DNA of 46,125 bases from Chitinophagaceae bacterium (GCA_947456825.1 CANGTM010000007.1:1-46125); one strand, 5' to 3'. Shown: positions 1 through 9,651, counted from the first letter of the stretch. The notes: a model not told the origin generated them from the letters alone. A program made the numbers and translations.

Positions 1-2
1 AT

Positions 3-1004
3 GGCACCGCTTGGGTTAGTTTGGCTAATACGCCCGCGAGTCTTTTCAATGAGGCTGCCACGGCTGCCATTGGTTGGTACCCTGCTAAAACCATTGCCCT
101 TCCTGCAGCTGCTCAGATAAACGGACTCAAACTTCGCTTTGTAAGAAATACCGGCGGCACGGTAACCATACGCATAGATGATGTGGTACTTACCGGTACA
201 CCCGCCGTGGTCGGAAGCTGCGGAACGAATGTTTCTGTCAGTAGTAGCGTTACCTCCGCTTGTGGGCCTACATCGGTTAATCTAAGTGTAACGAGTGGTC
301 CGCTGGTGCCTGGCGCCAGTTGGGTTTGGTATAGTGGTAGTTGTGGTGGTACACGCGTGGGAACCGGTGCTACGCTTGCCGGTGTGCCCGTTAGTGCAAC
401 TACCAGATTTTTTGTTCGCTCAGAGGGCGGCAGCTGTGGTAACACCCGCCCCTGCGAAACGCTTACCGTATCTGTGACGCCCATTCCAGTTATGAGCGTG
501 GAGGTCTTGGGAGATACTAGCTTGATTCCCGGAAACACCACAACACTGATAGCCACGGCCAATCCTGCTTCGACCGGTCTGGTGTATACCTGGAGAAAAG
601 ACGGTGTGGTCGTTAGTGGGGCTACCGGTTCTTCCATTACGGTGGGTATCGATGACCTGGGTACTTACACGGTTAGCGCGCTAACGACAACGGGTTGCTC
701 AGCCGTTTCACCGGGACGCAGAATAATTGCTGCAGCTTCCGAGCAGGCTTGGATCAGCCCTAATCCTACCAGTGGTCCCTTTAAGGTTCGTTATTACAGC
801 CGCGCCACCGCTTTTAATTTTCAGCGCATCCTATACATCTATGATCAGCAGGGAAGACTGGTCTTCAGCAGAAACTACGCTATAACAGGACCTTATAGCA
901 GCATGGATGTTGATTTTTCCGGAATGAGTAAGGGAACTTATTATGTATTTATCGGAAAAACAGTCGGAGAGCGAATCGCCGTTGGAAAACTTGTTGTTCA
1001 ATAA
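3..1004 (+). CDS. Secreted Ig-like protein with T9SS type A C-terminal sorting domain; 5' end lies outside the window
   Basis: Frame is open to the left edge (GTAWVSLANTP...). C-terminus ISPNPTSGPFKVRYY...IYDQQGRLVFSRN...GTYYVFIGKTVGERIAVGKLVVQ is a typical Por/T9SS tail. Confidence 0.85.
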   Translation, partial: GTAWVSLANTPASLFNEAATAAIGWYPAKTIALPAAAQINGLKLRFVRNTGGTVTIRIDDVVLTGTPAVVGSCGTNVSVSSSVTSACGPTSVNLSVTSGPLVPGASWVWYSGSCGGTRVGTGATLAGVPVSATTRFFVRSEGGSCGNTRPCETLTVSVTPIPVMSVEVLGDTSLIPGNTTTLIATANPASTGLVYTWRKDGVVVSGATGSSITVGIDDLGTYTVSALTTTGCSAVSPGRRIIAAASEQAWISPNPTSGPFKVRYYSRATAFNFQRILYIYDQQGRLVFSRNYAITGPYSSMDVDFSGMSKGTYYVFIGKTVGERIAVGKLVVQ

Positions 1005-1070
1005 ATGCTAGATGGTTGTTTTTCAATGGGAAATACACTTATCTCATAAAAAACTACAAAAGAATAATGA

Positions 1071-1099
1071 TTTGTTGATTTGAGGCATTCCTATATTTG
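1071..1099 (+). promoter_or_regulatory. Putative Bacteroidota promoter (TTG ... TATATTTG) for the receiver gene
   Basis: TTG at 1072-1074, 17-bp gap, TATATTTG at 1092-1099; matches TTTG/TAnnTTTG consensus. Confidence 0.5.
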
Positions 1100-1104
1100 T
1101 GGGG

Positions 1105-1533
1105 ATGGTTCAAAAATCGAACAACCCTCAGCAAGTCCTGATCGCCGACCGGAGTCCAATATTTCGGCTGGGAATGTGCAATACGCTTAAACAACATTAT
1201 AGCTCAGCAGCGGTATTCGAGGTCGGTAATGGTGACGCATTGATGCAGCTTTTTCGAACACACCGCTTTGACTTGCTCATCATGGACGATCTTGTATTCG
1301 AAACGGAGCTTCGCCAATTAATCAAAAAGCTAAGGCTTATTAATCCCTCTACTCGAATTCTTTTCTTCTCCGACCGGGGCGAGGAACATTTTCTCTCTTG
1401 TATGCCAAGAGGAGGAATCTATGGTTACATCAACAAAAAAGCCCCGTCGGCCCAATTGATAGAAGCGGTCGATACGCTGGTGCAAGGCCATCATTATTTT
1501 TCGCAAGAACTCCTTATCGATCGCTTACTTTAA
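1105..1533 (+). CDS. Receiver-domain-only protein (NarL/LuxR-type receiver, no HTH output domain)
   Basis: VLIADRSPIFRLGMCNTL..., FDLLIMDD, GYINKKAPSAQLIEAV; stops after the receiver domain. ATG at 1105 preferred over the GTG at 1099. Confidence 0.7.
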   Translation: MVQKSNNPQQVLIADRSPIFRLGMCNTLKQHYSSAAVFEVGNGDALMQLFRTHRFDLLIMDDLVFETELRQLIKKLRLINPSTRILFFSDRGEEHFLSCMPRGGIYGYINKKAPSAQLIEAVDTLVQGHHYFSQELLIDRLL

Positions 1534-1569
1534 GTGGATGCCCTTCGGCAAAAAGGTCGACGCACCACC

Positions 1570-1577
1570 TATCTTTG
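1570..1577 (+). promoter_or_regulatory. -7 element TATCTTTG upstream of uvrA
   Basis: Match to TAnnTTTG, 10 nt before the uvrA ATG. Confidence 0.5.
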
Positions 1578-1586
1578 TAAGCTCTT

Positions 1587-4442
1587 ATGCCCCGAAAATC
1601 AGTCGTTGCCTCCACTTCCACCGCTCCCGAAACGGACGCTATTGTGGTATCCGGAGCCAGGGAGCACAATCTTAAGGACCTCGACATTCGTATTCCCAAA
1701 AATCAATTGGTGGTCATAACGGGCATTAGCGGTTCCGGTAAATCGTCGCTTGCTTTTGACACGCTTTATGCCGAGGGGCAACGTCGTTACATGGAAACAT
1801 TCGGTGCCTACGCCCGGCAATTTATGGGTGATATGGAAAGGCCCGATGTTGATCGCATTACGGGGCTCTCACCTGTTATCGCTATTGAGCAAAAGACCAC
1901 CAACAAAAACCCGCGCTCCACGGTAGGTACGGTTACAGAAGTTTATGATTTTTTACGACTGCTATTTGCCAGGGCTGGTCAGGCTTTTTCTTATGAGACC
2001 GGTAAGCCGATGGTAAAGTGGAGCGAAGAAGAGATCGTTCAAAATATTTTTTCGACTTGTCTGGGAAAAAAGATCACAGTGCTGGCACCCTTGGTGCGTG
2101 GCCGCAAGGGACACTATCGCGAGTTATTCGAAGAGTGGCGCAAAAGAGGATTTGTAAAAATGCGCGTAGATGGCGAGATACGGGAGATGACGGCGCGCAT
2201 GCAGTTGGATCGCTATGTGATACACGACATAGAGTTGGTTGTAGACCGGATGCAAGTGAGCGATGATCTCCGACCTCGCCTTAGCGCCAGTGTTCAGCAA
2301 GCCCTGAAACTGGGCAAGGGGTTGTTGTTCGTACTAACCGAGCAAGACAAGTTGATCCAATATTCCCGTCAGCTGATGTGCGAAGACACGGGTATCAGCT
2401 ACGAGGAGCCTTCCCCCAATGCCTTCTCGTTTAATTCCCCATACGGAGCCTGCCCGGTTTGTAAAGGACTGGGGGTACAACACCAGGTGAGCATGGAAAA
2501 GCTAATGCCGGATACTTCGTTATCGATCAGCGAGGGTGGCATTGCACCGTTGGGTGAGGCGAGGGATGCCTGGGTCTATAAACAAGCGCAAGAATTGGCC
2601 CGGCAGCACAAGATATCGTTGCAAAAACCACTGAGCGAACTCTCGAAAGCCCAGCTCAACATCTTGCTATATGCGAACAGCGAAGGAAAACCAGCCGAGA
2701 TAGATTTTGCAGATGCCAAGTTCGATGCATCGGCTCCCTTTGAAGGCGTCGTGAATGTATTGCTTCGCTGGTATGCGAGCCCTTACAGTGATTCCATTCG
2801 TGAGTGGGCCGAAGATTTTATGGAGGTGCGTCCTTGTGAGGCTTGCGAGGGTACTCGACTAAAAAAGGAAAGTCGTTGGTTTAAGGTCAATGGTCGAAAC
2901 ATTGCCGAATTAAGCCAGTTGAACCTCGATAATTTGGCAGCCTGGTTCGATGGTATAGAGTTGATGCTCGATAACAAGCAAAAGGCCATTGCCAAGGATG
3001 TACTCAAAGAGATCAGAGAAAGGTTACAATTTTTGCTCAACGTGGGGCTTGGTTATTTGACACTCAACAGGGGTACGCGTACGCTAAGCGGGGGAGAATC
3101 GCAGCGAATTCGCTTGGCTACGCAGATCGGAAGCCAGTTGCAAGGCATCACCTATATTCTTGATGAGCCCTCCATCGGACTGCATCAACGAGATAACCAG
3201 CGACTGATCGATGCTCTCAAGCAGTTGCGAGACATAGGCAATAGTATTCTAGTGGTGGAGCATGACAAGGACATCATGTTAGCGGCCGATTATTTGATCG
3301 ATATCGGCCCAAAGGCGGGTATACATGGAGGAAAAATTGTAGCAGCGGGAACGCCCGCCCAAGTCAAAAAATTAAAGACCCTTACGGCCGGTTATCTCAA
3401 CGGGCATTATTCGTTGCCACTGCCATCCTCACGAAGAAAAGGATCTGGCCATGCCATTGTGTTAAGCGGTGCGTCTGGCAATAATTTACACCAAGTAACG
3501 GCCCGTTTTCCATTGGGAACCTTTATCGTAGTGACCGGTGTGAGTGGCTCCGGTAAATCCACGCTGATCAACGAAACCCTGTATCCCATTTTATCGCAGC
3601 ATGCCTATGGTTCGAGACAGCAGCCACTTGCTTATAAAGAAGTAAAAGGGTTGGAGCATGTCGACAAGGTGATCGAGATCGACCAGGCACCCATTGGGCG
3701 CACGCCGCGCAGCAATCCGGCCACCTACTGCGGTTTCTTTGCGGATATTCGTACGTTGTTTGCTTCGCTACCCGAAAGCAAAGTAAGGGGATATGGAGCG
3801 GGTCGGTTCTCCTTTAACGTAAAGACAGGTCGGTGTGCCGATTGTGAGGGAGGCGGAATGAAAGTGATCGAAATGAATTTTTTGCCCGATGTCTATGTGC
3901 ACTGTCAAACCTGCAACGGAAAAAGATATAATCGTGAGACACTCGAGGTGCGTTACAAAGGAAAATCCATCGCCGATGTTTTGGAGATGACGGTAGAGGA
4001 GGCCATGGAATTTTTTCAGCCTGTTCCTTACTTGTACAGAAAGATCAAGGTGTTGTACGAGGTAGGGTTGGGTTATATAACATTGGGACAGTCGGCACTC
4101 ACCCTAAGCGGTGGCGAGGCACAGCGCATCAAGTTATCTACGGAGCTGGCCAAGCGAGATACCGGAAAAACATTTTACATTTTGGATGAGCCTACCACTG
4201 GATTGCATTTCGAAGACATTCGGCAACTGACCGAAGTGCTGAATAGGTTAGTGGAGCGGGGCAACACGGTGCTGGTCATTGAACATCACATGGATATCAT
4301 CAAGCTGGCCGATCATATTATCGATCTGGGTCCCGAGGGCGGTGATGGAGGCGGAAAAATCTTGTTTGCCGGAACCCCCGAAGAAATGGTGCGAGACACC
4401 GATACGCATACTGCCCGGTTTTTAGCGCCCGAACTTCACTAA
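1587..4442 (+). CDS. uvrA: Excinuclease ABC subunit UvrA
   Basis: 951 aa; two ABC ATPase modules (GISGSGKSSLAFDTLYAEGQRRY, GVSGSGKSTLINETLYP), LSGGESQRIRLATQIGS, zinc-finger CPVCKGLG / CADCEGGG. Confidence 0.98.
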   Translation: MPRKSVVASTSTAPETDAIVVSGAREHNLKDLDIRIPKNQLVVITGISGSGKSSLAFDTLYAEGQRRYMETFGAYARQFMGDMERPDVDRITGLSPVIAIEQKTTNKNPRSTVGTVTEVYDFLRLLFARAGQAFSYETGKPMVKWSEEEIVQNIFSTCLGKKITVLAPLVRGRKGHYRELFEEWRKRGFVKMRVDGEIREMTARMQLDRYVIHDIELVVDRMQVSDDLRPRLSASVQQALKLGKGLLFVLTEQDKLIQYSRQLMCEDTGISYEEPSPNAFSFNSPYGACPVCKGLGVQHQVSMEKLMPDTSLSISEGGIAPLGEARDAWVYKQAQELARQHKISLQKPLSELSKAQLNILLYANSEGKPAEIDFADAKFDASAPFEGVVNVLLRWYASPYSDSIREWAEDFMEVRPCEACEGTRLKKESRWFKVNGRNIAELSQLNLDNLAAWFDGIELMLDNKQKAIAKDVLKEIRERLQFLLNVGLGYLTLNRGTRTLSGGESQRIRLATQIGSQLQGITYILDEPSIGLHQRDNQRLIDALKQLRDIGNSILVVEHDKDIMLAADYLIDIGPKAGIHGGKIVAAGTPAQVKKLKTLTAGYLNGHYSLPLPSSRRKGSGHAIVLSGASGNNLHQVTARFPLGTFIVVTGVSGSGKSTLINETLYPILSQHAYGSRQQPLAYKEVKGLEHVDKVIEIDQAPIGRTPRSNPATYCGFFADIRTLFASLPESKVRGYGAGRFSFNVKTGRCADCEGGGMKVIEMNFLPDVYVHCQTCNGKRYNRETLEVRYKGKSIADVLEMTVEEAMEFFQPVPYLYRKIKVLYEVGLGYITLGQSALTLSGGEAQRIKLSTELAKRDTGKTFYILDEPTTGLHFEDIRQLTEVLNRLVERGNTVLVIEHHMDIIKLADHIIDLGPEGGDGGGKILFAGTPEEMVRDTDTHTARFLAPELH

Positions 4443-4449
4443 GTGATCT

Positions 4450-4893
4450 TTACCGTCGGCGGGTCATTTCTATGTGCTCTATGCCATCTTCGAGATAGAT
4501 CTCTCCGGATTGTACAAATCCGAACGACTCGTAAAATTTTTGCAAGTAACATTGCGCTCCGATCACGAGGGTCGTGGGATCATAAAGTCGCTCGCAGTGT
4601 TCGATCGACACCTGCATCAGCTCTATGCCAAGTCCTTTTCTTCGGTGCGCGGGCGAGGTGACCACCCTGCCGATAGAGGCAGCTTCGTAAGAGATGCCCG
4701 GCGGTACCAAGCGGGTGTAAGCCACCAGTTCGTCATTCTGATATCCCAGTAAATGATAAGAGGGCTGGTCTTTGTTATCGAGATCCTGAAAAGCGCAGGA
4801 TTGCTCTACTACGAATACCTCTGCACGTAGCCGGAGTAGGGCATAGAGTTCATCGCCGGTCAGCTCCTGAAATTTTTTTAATACCCAGCGCAT
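4450..4893 (-). CDS. GNAT N-acetyltransferase, ElaA-like
   Basis: LRAEVFVVEQSCAFQDLDNKD, SIGRVVTSPAHRRKGLGIELM. Confidence 0.85.
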   Translation of the reverse strand: MRWVLKKFQELTGDELYALLRLRAEVFVVEQSCAFQDLDNKDQPSYHLLGYQNDELVAYTRLVPPGISYEAASIGRVVTSPAHRRKGLGIELMQVSIEHCERLYDPTTLVIGAQCYLQKFYESFGFVQSGEIYLEDGIEHIEMTRRR

Positions 4894-4896
4894 GAA

Positions 4897-5553
4897 CTAA
4901 GCAGCCACTGTTTTTTTGAGTTGCGCAATGGTGGCGATCGGATCGGCGGCTTTAAAGACCGTGTTGCCGGCGACCAACACATCAGCCCCGGCTGCTACAA
5001 TAGAAGGGGCATTGTCGAGGGTTACGCCACCATCTATCTCTATCAGTGCCTTGGATCCACTGCTGTTGATCATTTCTTTTAGTTCGCGGATCTTGACCAA
5101 CGTGTGGGGTATAAATTGTTGTCCGCCAAATCCGGGGTTCACGCTCATCAGACAGACCAGGTCTATCTCGCGAATGATCTCGCTGAGTACCTGTATAGGG
5201 GTATGGGGGTTGAGTGCCACTCCGGCCTTAACGCCCAAACTTTTTAATTGCTGAATATTACGGTGTAAATGGATGCAAGCCTCTGCATGAATAGTAATGA
5301 TGTCTGCACCCGCCTGCTGAAAATCTGCTGCATAGCGCTCAGGCTCCTCGATCATCAAATGCACATCACAGGTCTTACTCGTGGCCTTTCTAAAAAAACT
5401 GATCAGCATGGGTCCGAAGCTGATGTTAGGAACGAACCGTCCGTCCATCACATCGAGGTGATACCAGTCGGCCTGGCTGTCATTAAGCATGTCGCAGTCT
5501 TTTTGCAATTGCAAAAAGTTGGCCGAAAGAAGCGAGGGAGCTACAAGTGGCAT
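4897..5553 (-). CDS. rpe: Ribulose-phosphate 3-epimerase
   Basis: APSLLSANF, WYHLDVMDGRFVPNISFG, CDVHLMIEEPE, VNPGFGGQQFIP, EIDGGV; start set at MPLVAPSLL. Confidence 0.95.
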   Translation of the reverse strand: MPLVAPSLLSANFLQLQKDCDMLNDSQADWYHLDVMDGRFVPNISFGPMLISFFRKATSKTCDVHLMIEEPERYAADFQQAGADIITIHAEACIHLHRNIQQLKSLGVKAGVALNPHTPIQVLSEIIREIDLVCLMSVNPGFGGQQFIPHTLVKIRELKEMINSSGSKALIEIDGGVTLDNAPSIVAAGADVLVAGNTVFKAADPIATIAQLKKTVAA

Positions 5554-5569
5554 GGCTGCAAGATACTGA

Positions 5570-6283
5570 TCATTTTTCAAGCTGCTCAAGGGCCAGCCGG
5601 GCTTCGGTCAACGTACTGTCTAGCGACAGCGCCAGGCGGTAATGCCGGATGGCCATTTGCTTCTTATTCTGAAGAAGAGCCCATTTGCCTAGCCAGTAAT
5701 GCACGGGGGCATAGCCGGGCGATAAGGTACGCAGCAACTCCAATTCTTTGTAAGCAGGCTCATATTGGCTAGCCTCTATAAGCAACGCACTTTTTTCTAT
5801 ATAGGCTTCAAAAAAGTTGTAGTCGGTCTCGATGGTCTTGTCGAACCAGGCGATTGCTTTTTGGGGCTGTTTTAGGGTAGTGTAATAGATGCCTTTGTAG
5901 TAATAGGGCTCGGCTCCTCCCCGGGGGCCCTGTTGGGCCAACAGCGAGTCGCAGAGCAGCAGGGTAGCGGGGTCGCCCCCCTCGGCCATTCGCAGTGCCC
6001 GGGCATACGCTAATTGAAGTGGCGATGCCAGTAGGCTATCTCCCGTGCTGTGGGTATCGCCTGCTGCAAGGGCTTCGGAATTAGTCTCGGGCATACTAGT
6101 GGATACTGTCGAGGCGTTCTCAGACAATGGCGATTCGCAGCTCATAAATACCACCAAACAGGTCATAAGTAGGGCGATCCACCTTACCTTGCCAGCGTTG
6201 TTTTCTTTGTATGAAAGGCCGGTCCGGGAAAAGGCCAAAACCGGTCCGGACGGGCTGCTCAAAAACGGGCTAAGGTTTGACAT
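5570..6283 (-). CDS. TPR-repeat lipoprotein-like protein
   Basis: Hydrophobic segment ending LVVFMSCESP (lipobox-like) followed by TPR-like repeats (YYYKGIYYTTLKQPQKAIAWFDKTIETD). Start set at MSNLSPFL. Confidence 0.7.
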   Translation of the reverse strand: MSNLSPFLSSPSGPVLAFSRTGLSYKENNAGKVRWIALLMTCLVVFMSCESPLSENASTVSTSMPETNSEALAAGDTHSTGDSLLASPLQLAYARALRMAEGGDPATLLLCDSLLAQQGPRGGAEPYYYKGIYYTTLKQPQKAIAWFDKTIETDYNFFEAYIEKSALLIEASQYEPAYKELELLRTLSPGYAPVHYWLGKWALLQNKKQMAIRHYRLALSLDSTLTEARLALEQLEK

Positions 6284-6307
6284 TTGGTTGACAGTTATAT
6301 GTGGATA

Positions 6308-6321
6308 CAAAGATAGTTTTG
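6308..6321. promoter_or_regulatory. Divergent, 2-bp-overlapping -7 elements: minus-strand TATCTTTG (6308-6315) and plus-strand TAGTTTTG (6314-6321)
   Basis: CAAAGATAGTTTTG between divergent start codons at 6283(-) and 6341(+). Confidence 0.5.
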
Positions 6322-6340
6322 CAACCTTTAAAGATGTAGT

Positions 6341-7441
6341 ATGGTACAATTCTTACGATCTAACGCGACCCGTCTTTTGTTATTGCTTTTCGTGTTGAGC
6401 GGATGTATCCAGTTAAGGGCACAGACCGCCGATGCTGATTCACTTCGGTATGCCGACGAAACCCATCTGCGCAACATCCGTCAATTGACATTCGGCGGCG
6501 ACAATGCAGAGGCCTATTGGAGTTTTGATGGCAAGATGCTGGTCTTTCAGCGTACCTCGGTCAAAGATGGCATTCCCTGCGACCAGATCTTTGTGGGCAA
6601 GGTGCCTGCCAAGGCCAGTGAGCCCTTTACGTACAAGATGGTCAGCACCGGAAAGGGTCGCACCACGTGTGCCTATTTTACCTACGACAACAAGCATGTC
6701 ATCTATGCGTCTACGCATCTGTCCAGTGAGGTTTGCCCACCGGTACCTGACCGCGCCAAGTATGGTAACAAATACATCTGGCCTCTCTATAAAGGGTACG
6801 ATATTTTTATGGCCGACCTAGACGGAAACATTAAAAAGCAACTCACCAACTCTCCCTATTATGATGCCGAGGCGACCCTCTCTCCCGATGGAAAAAAGAT
6901 GATCTACACCAGCACCAAAGACGGAGATATTGAACTTTACATCATGGAGTTGGCTACCGGAAAAGAAAAACGAATCACTAATACACTGGGGTATGATGGG
7001 GGCGCTTGGTTTAGCCCCGATGGAAAAAAAATTATCTGGCGAGCCTCTCGTCCACAAACTCCAGAGCAGATAAACGAGTATAAGGAGTTATTAGCCCAAG
7101 ATCTGGTGGCTCCTACGAATATGGAGGTGTGGGTGGCAAACGCCGATGGCAGCAATGCCCGACAAGTTACACAGTACGGTCAGGCCAACTGGGCGCCGGT
7201 ATTTATGCCCGACAGCAAACGCATCATCTTTGCCTCGAATCATGAGTACAAACGGGGCTTTCCATTCAATCTTTATACCATCAACGAAGATGGCACCAAC
7301 CTTCAAAAGATCAGCCGCGACAAGGGTTTTGACGCTTTTCCCATGTTCTCTCCCAATGGAAAGAAGATCGTTTTTGCCAGTAACCGCAACAATGGAGGCA
7401 CCCGCGATACCAACGTCTTTGTGGCCGATTGGATAGAATAA
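6341..7441 (+). CDS. TolB/PD40 beta-propeller protein
   Basis: Signal peptide and repeated PD40 motifs (TLSPDGKKMIYTSTKDGDIELYIM, WFSPDGKKIIWRAS, MFSPNGKKIVFASNR). Confidence 0.85.
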   Translation: MVQFLRSNATRLLLLLFVLSGCIQLRAQTADADSLRYADETHLRNIRQLTFGGDNAEAYWSFDGKMLVFQRTSVKDGIPCDQIFVGKVPAKASEPFTYKMVSTGKGRTTCAYFTYDNKHVIYASTHLSSEVCPPVPDRAKYGNKYIWPLYKGYDIFMADLDGNIKKQLTNSPYYDAEATLSPDGKKMIYTSTKDGDIELYIMELATGKEKRITNTLGYDGGAWFSPDGKKIIWRASRPQTPEQINEYKELLAQDLVAPTNMEVWVANADGSNARQVTQYGQANWAPVFMPDSKRIIFASNHEYKRGFPFNLYTINEDGTNLQKISRDKGFDAFPMFSPNGKKIVFASNRNNGGTRDTNVFVADWIE

Positions 7442-7455
7442 GCAAAGAGATTTGC

Positions 7456-7463
7456 TATATTTG
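7456..7463 (+). promoter_or_regulatory. -7 element TATATTTG
   Basis: Match to TAnnTTTG, 21 nt before ATG 7484. Confidence 0.4.
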
Positions 7464-7483
7464 GTTCATACAAAATCAAGCTT

Positions 7484-7912
7484 ATGGAAACCGGACTATT
7501 ACACCTGCACAACGCGCTTCGCTGGGTGGTTCTTGTGCTCTTGTTGCTCTCTATCATACAGGCCTTCTCTAAAAAAGAGTCGGTCAGATCGACCAGTCTT
7601 TTTTTGATGATCGCTGCCCACACCATGTTATTGATCGGTCTTTATCAAATTTTGGGCGGTCGCTACTCGTGGGGTAACGTGCCTGAGGGTGTATCTGTAA
7701 TGAAGGATGGGTTTTACCGGTTCTACCTAATCGAACATCCCTTTTTAATGATCTCGGCCATTGTGCTGATCACCTGGGCTCGCACCAAAGCCAAAGCACT
7801 AGCATTTAAGCCGGTCGCCTACATGCTGCTGATCTCTTTGCTCATGATTTTGGCTGCCATGCCTTGGCCTTTTCGTGAGATCGTGGGCCGTCCTTGGTTC
7901 CCCGGCATGTAA
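7484..7912 (+). CDS. Small multi-pass membrane protein
   Basis: 142 aa with about four hydrophobic helices (WVVLVLLLLSIIQAF, LFLMIAAHTMLLIGLYQIL, FLMISAIVLITWA, AYMLLISLLMILAAMPW). Confidence 0.65.
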   Translation: METGLLHLHNALRWVVLVLLLLSIIQAFSKKESVRSTSLFLMIAAHTMLLIGLYQILGGRYSWGNVPEGVSVMKDGFYRFYLIEHPFLMISAIVLITWARTKAKALAFKPVAYMLLISLLMILAAMPWPFREIVGRPWFPGM

Positions 7913-7933
7913 TTGATCTCTTAAACAACAGCT

Positions 7934-9091
7934 ATGCCTCACTATTATACATTGGGTTCCATTCCGCATAAGCGGCATACACAGTTCAGAAAGCCCGATG
8001 GTACCCTGTACAGCGAACAGTTATTTTCTACCGAAGGATTCAGCGATGACTACGCATTGCTCTATCACTGCCATCCGCCCACGCAGATCATTCGCACCGA
8101 ACCTCAGCAGGATGTATCACCTCAAGTGGCAGAGGAGAAAATGCTTCGTCATCGCAGCTTCGAGGGATTTAAGGTTCCTCGTATCGACGACTATCTCCAA
8201 AGTCGTATACCTGTGTTGGTCAATGGAGATTGTCATATTGTTTTGGCAGCTCCGCGTCTAAGCACTACCGATTATTTCTACAAGAATACCGATGGAGACG
8301 AGTTGATCTTTGTACACGAGGGCAGCGGTACGGTCAAGACACAGTACGGTCAATTACCATTTAGCTACGGCGATTATATTATGTTGCCCCGCGGCACCAT
8401 TTACCAAATACATTTTGATACTCCCGAAAACCGACTCTTTATCGTAGAGTCTTTTACACCACTTCGTTATCCGAAGCGCTACACCAGTCTTCGTGGTCAA
8501 TTGATGGAACATTCTCCCTATTGCGAAAGGGATATTCGTCCGCCACAAGACTTAGTGACCATCGATCAAAAGGGCGATTTTTTGATCAAGGCCAAAAAGA
8601 AAGGGGTGCTCTATGGGCTTCATTACGGTACGCATCCCTTCGATGTGGTAGGGTGGGATGGATGTTGTTATCCTTTCATCTTCTCCATTCACGATTTTGA
8701 ACCCATCACCGGACGTGTGCACATGCCTCCTCCCATTCACCAAACCTTCGAGACAGATGCGTTCGTGGTTTGCTCTTTTGTACCTCGTCTGTTCGATTAT
8801 CATCCCCAAGCCATTCCTGCTCCTTACAATCATTCCAATATTGACAGTGATGAGGTCATCTATTATGTAGATGGCGATTTTATGAGCCGCAAATCGGTAA
8901 CCCGCGGTATGATCACCCTGCATCCGGCCGGTATTCCGCATGGTCCGCATCCGGGCGCGGTCGAAAAAAGTATTGGCGCGAAAGAGACCAAAGAACTCGC
9001 TGTTATGGTCGACACCTTTCGTCCGCTCATGCTGACCCGCCAGGCCCTCGAGATCGAGAACGGCGACTACGTAATGAGCTGGGCCGAGTAG
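7934..9091 (+). CDS. hmgA: Homogentisate 1,2-dioxygenase family protein
   Basis: DELIFVHEGSGTVKTQYGQLPFSYGDYIMLPRGTIYQI, GRVHMPPPIHQTFE, YVDGDF, TLHPAGIPHGPHPGA. Confidence 0.85.
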   Translation: MPHYYTLGSIPHKRHTQFRKPDGTLYSEQLFSTEGFSDDYALLYHCHPPTQIIRTEPQQDVSPQVAEEKMLRHRSFEGFKVPRIDDYLQSRIPVLVNGDCHIVLAAPRLSTTDYFYKNTDGDELIFVHEGSGTVKTQYGQLPFSYGDYIMLPRGTIYQIHFDTPENRLFIVESFTPLRYPKRYTSLRGQLMEHSPYCERDIRPPQDLVTIDQKGDFLIKAKKKGVLYGLHYGTHPFDVVGWDGCCYPFIFSIHDFEPITGRVHMPPPIHQTFETDAFVVCSFVPRLFDYHPQAIPAPYNHSNIDSDEVIYYVDGDFMSRKSVTRGMITLHPAGIPHGPHPGAVEKSIGAKETKELAVMVDTFRPLMLTRQALEIENGDYVMSWAE

Positions 9092-9235
9092 AAGGGGTAT
9101 GGGTCGTGCCTTTGAGAGCAGCTTGTAAATAGCTGAAATACATTATTTTGTGATTATTTTTCTGCGCCAGTCTCCGGGTTTTCCACCGTCGGGGAAAAAA
9201 TCGGCGATTTTCTTCGTTATTCCCTGATAACGACC

Positions 9236-9243
9236 TATCTTTG
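9236..9243 (+). promoter_or_regulatory. -7 element TATCTTTG upstream of the infA operon
   Basis: Match to TAnnTTTG, 17 nt before infA ATG 9260. Confidence 0.5.
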
Positions 9244-9259
9244 CACCCCTTAAAATCGT

Positions 9260-9478
9260 ATGTCGAAACAACCGCTGATCAAGCAAGATGGAATCATTCT
9301 GGAAGCATTGTCAAATGCCATGTTCAGAGTTAAGCTTGAAAACGGTCACGAGATCCTGGCCACGATCTCCGGAAAAATGAGGATGCATTACATCCGCATT
9401 CTGCCCGGTGACAAAGTAGGAGTTGAGCTTTCGCCCTACGATCTGACAAGGGGTCGGATCAATTTCCGATACAAATAA
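9260..9478 (+). CDS. infA: Translation initiation factor IF-1
   Basis: [63 protein letters not shown]. Confidence 0.98.
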   Translation: MSKQPLIKQDGIILEALSNAMFRVKLENGHEILATISGKMRMHYIRILPGDKVGVELSPYDLTRGRINFRYK

Positions 9479-9497
9479 GACCGAAAAATAAAACAAG

Positions 9498-9614
9498 ATG
9501 AAAGTAAGAGCCTCCATCAAAAAGCGCAGCGTAGACTGTAAGATCGTTCGTCGCAAAGGCAAGCTGTACATCATTAACAAAAAGAATCCCCGCTTCAAGC
9601 AACGCCAGGGATAA
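9498..9614 (+). CDS. rpmJ: 50S ribosomal protein L36 (missing from the supplied ORF track because of its length)
   Basis: Own translation: [38 protein letters not shown], 38 aa, between infA and rpsM. Confidence 0.97.
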   Translation: MKVRASIKKRSVDCKIVRRKGKLYIINKKNPRFKQRQG

Positions 9615-9651
9615 TCTTAGTCAATAACCTATTCAACAATAACAAACTATT

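Noticed and set aside
2783-3040. Many antisense or alternative-frame ORFs in the supplied track (for example this one inside uvrA)
   Set aside because: They lie fully inside strongly supported genes, lack recognisable motifs, and are expected shadow ORFs at this GC content.
9179-9198. TTTTCC...GGAAAA inverted repeat upstream of infA
   Set aside because: Only 6 bp with an 8-nt loop and upstream of the likely TSS; too weak to call a leader.
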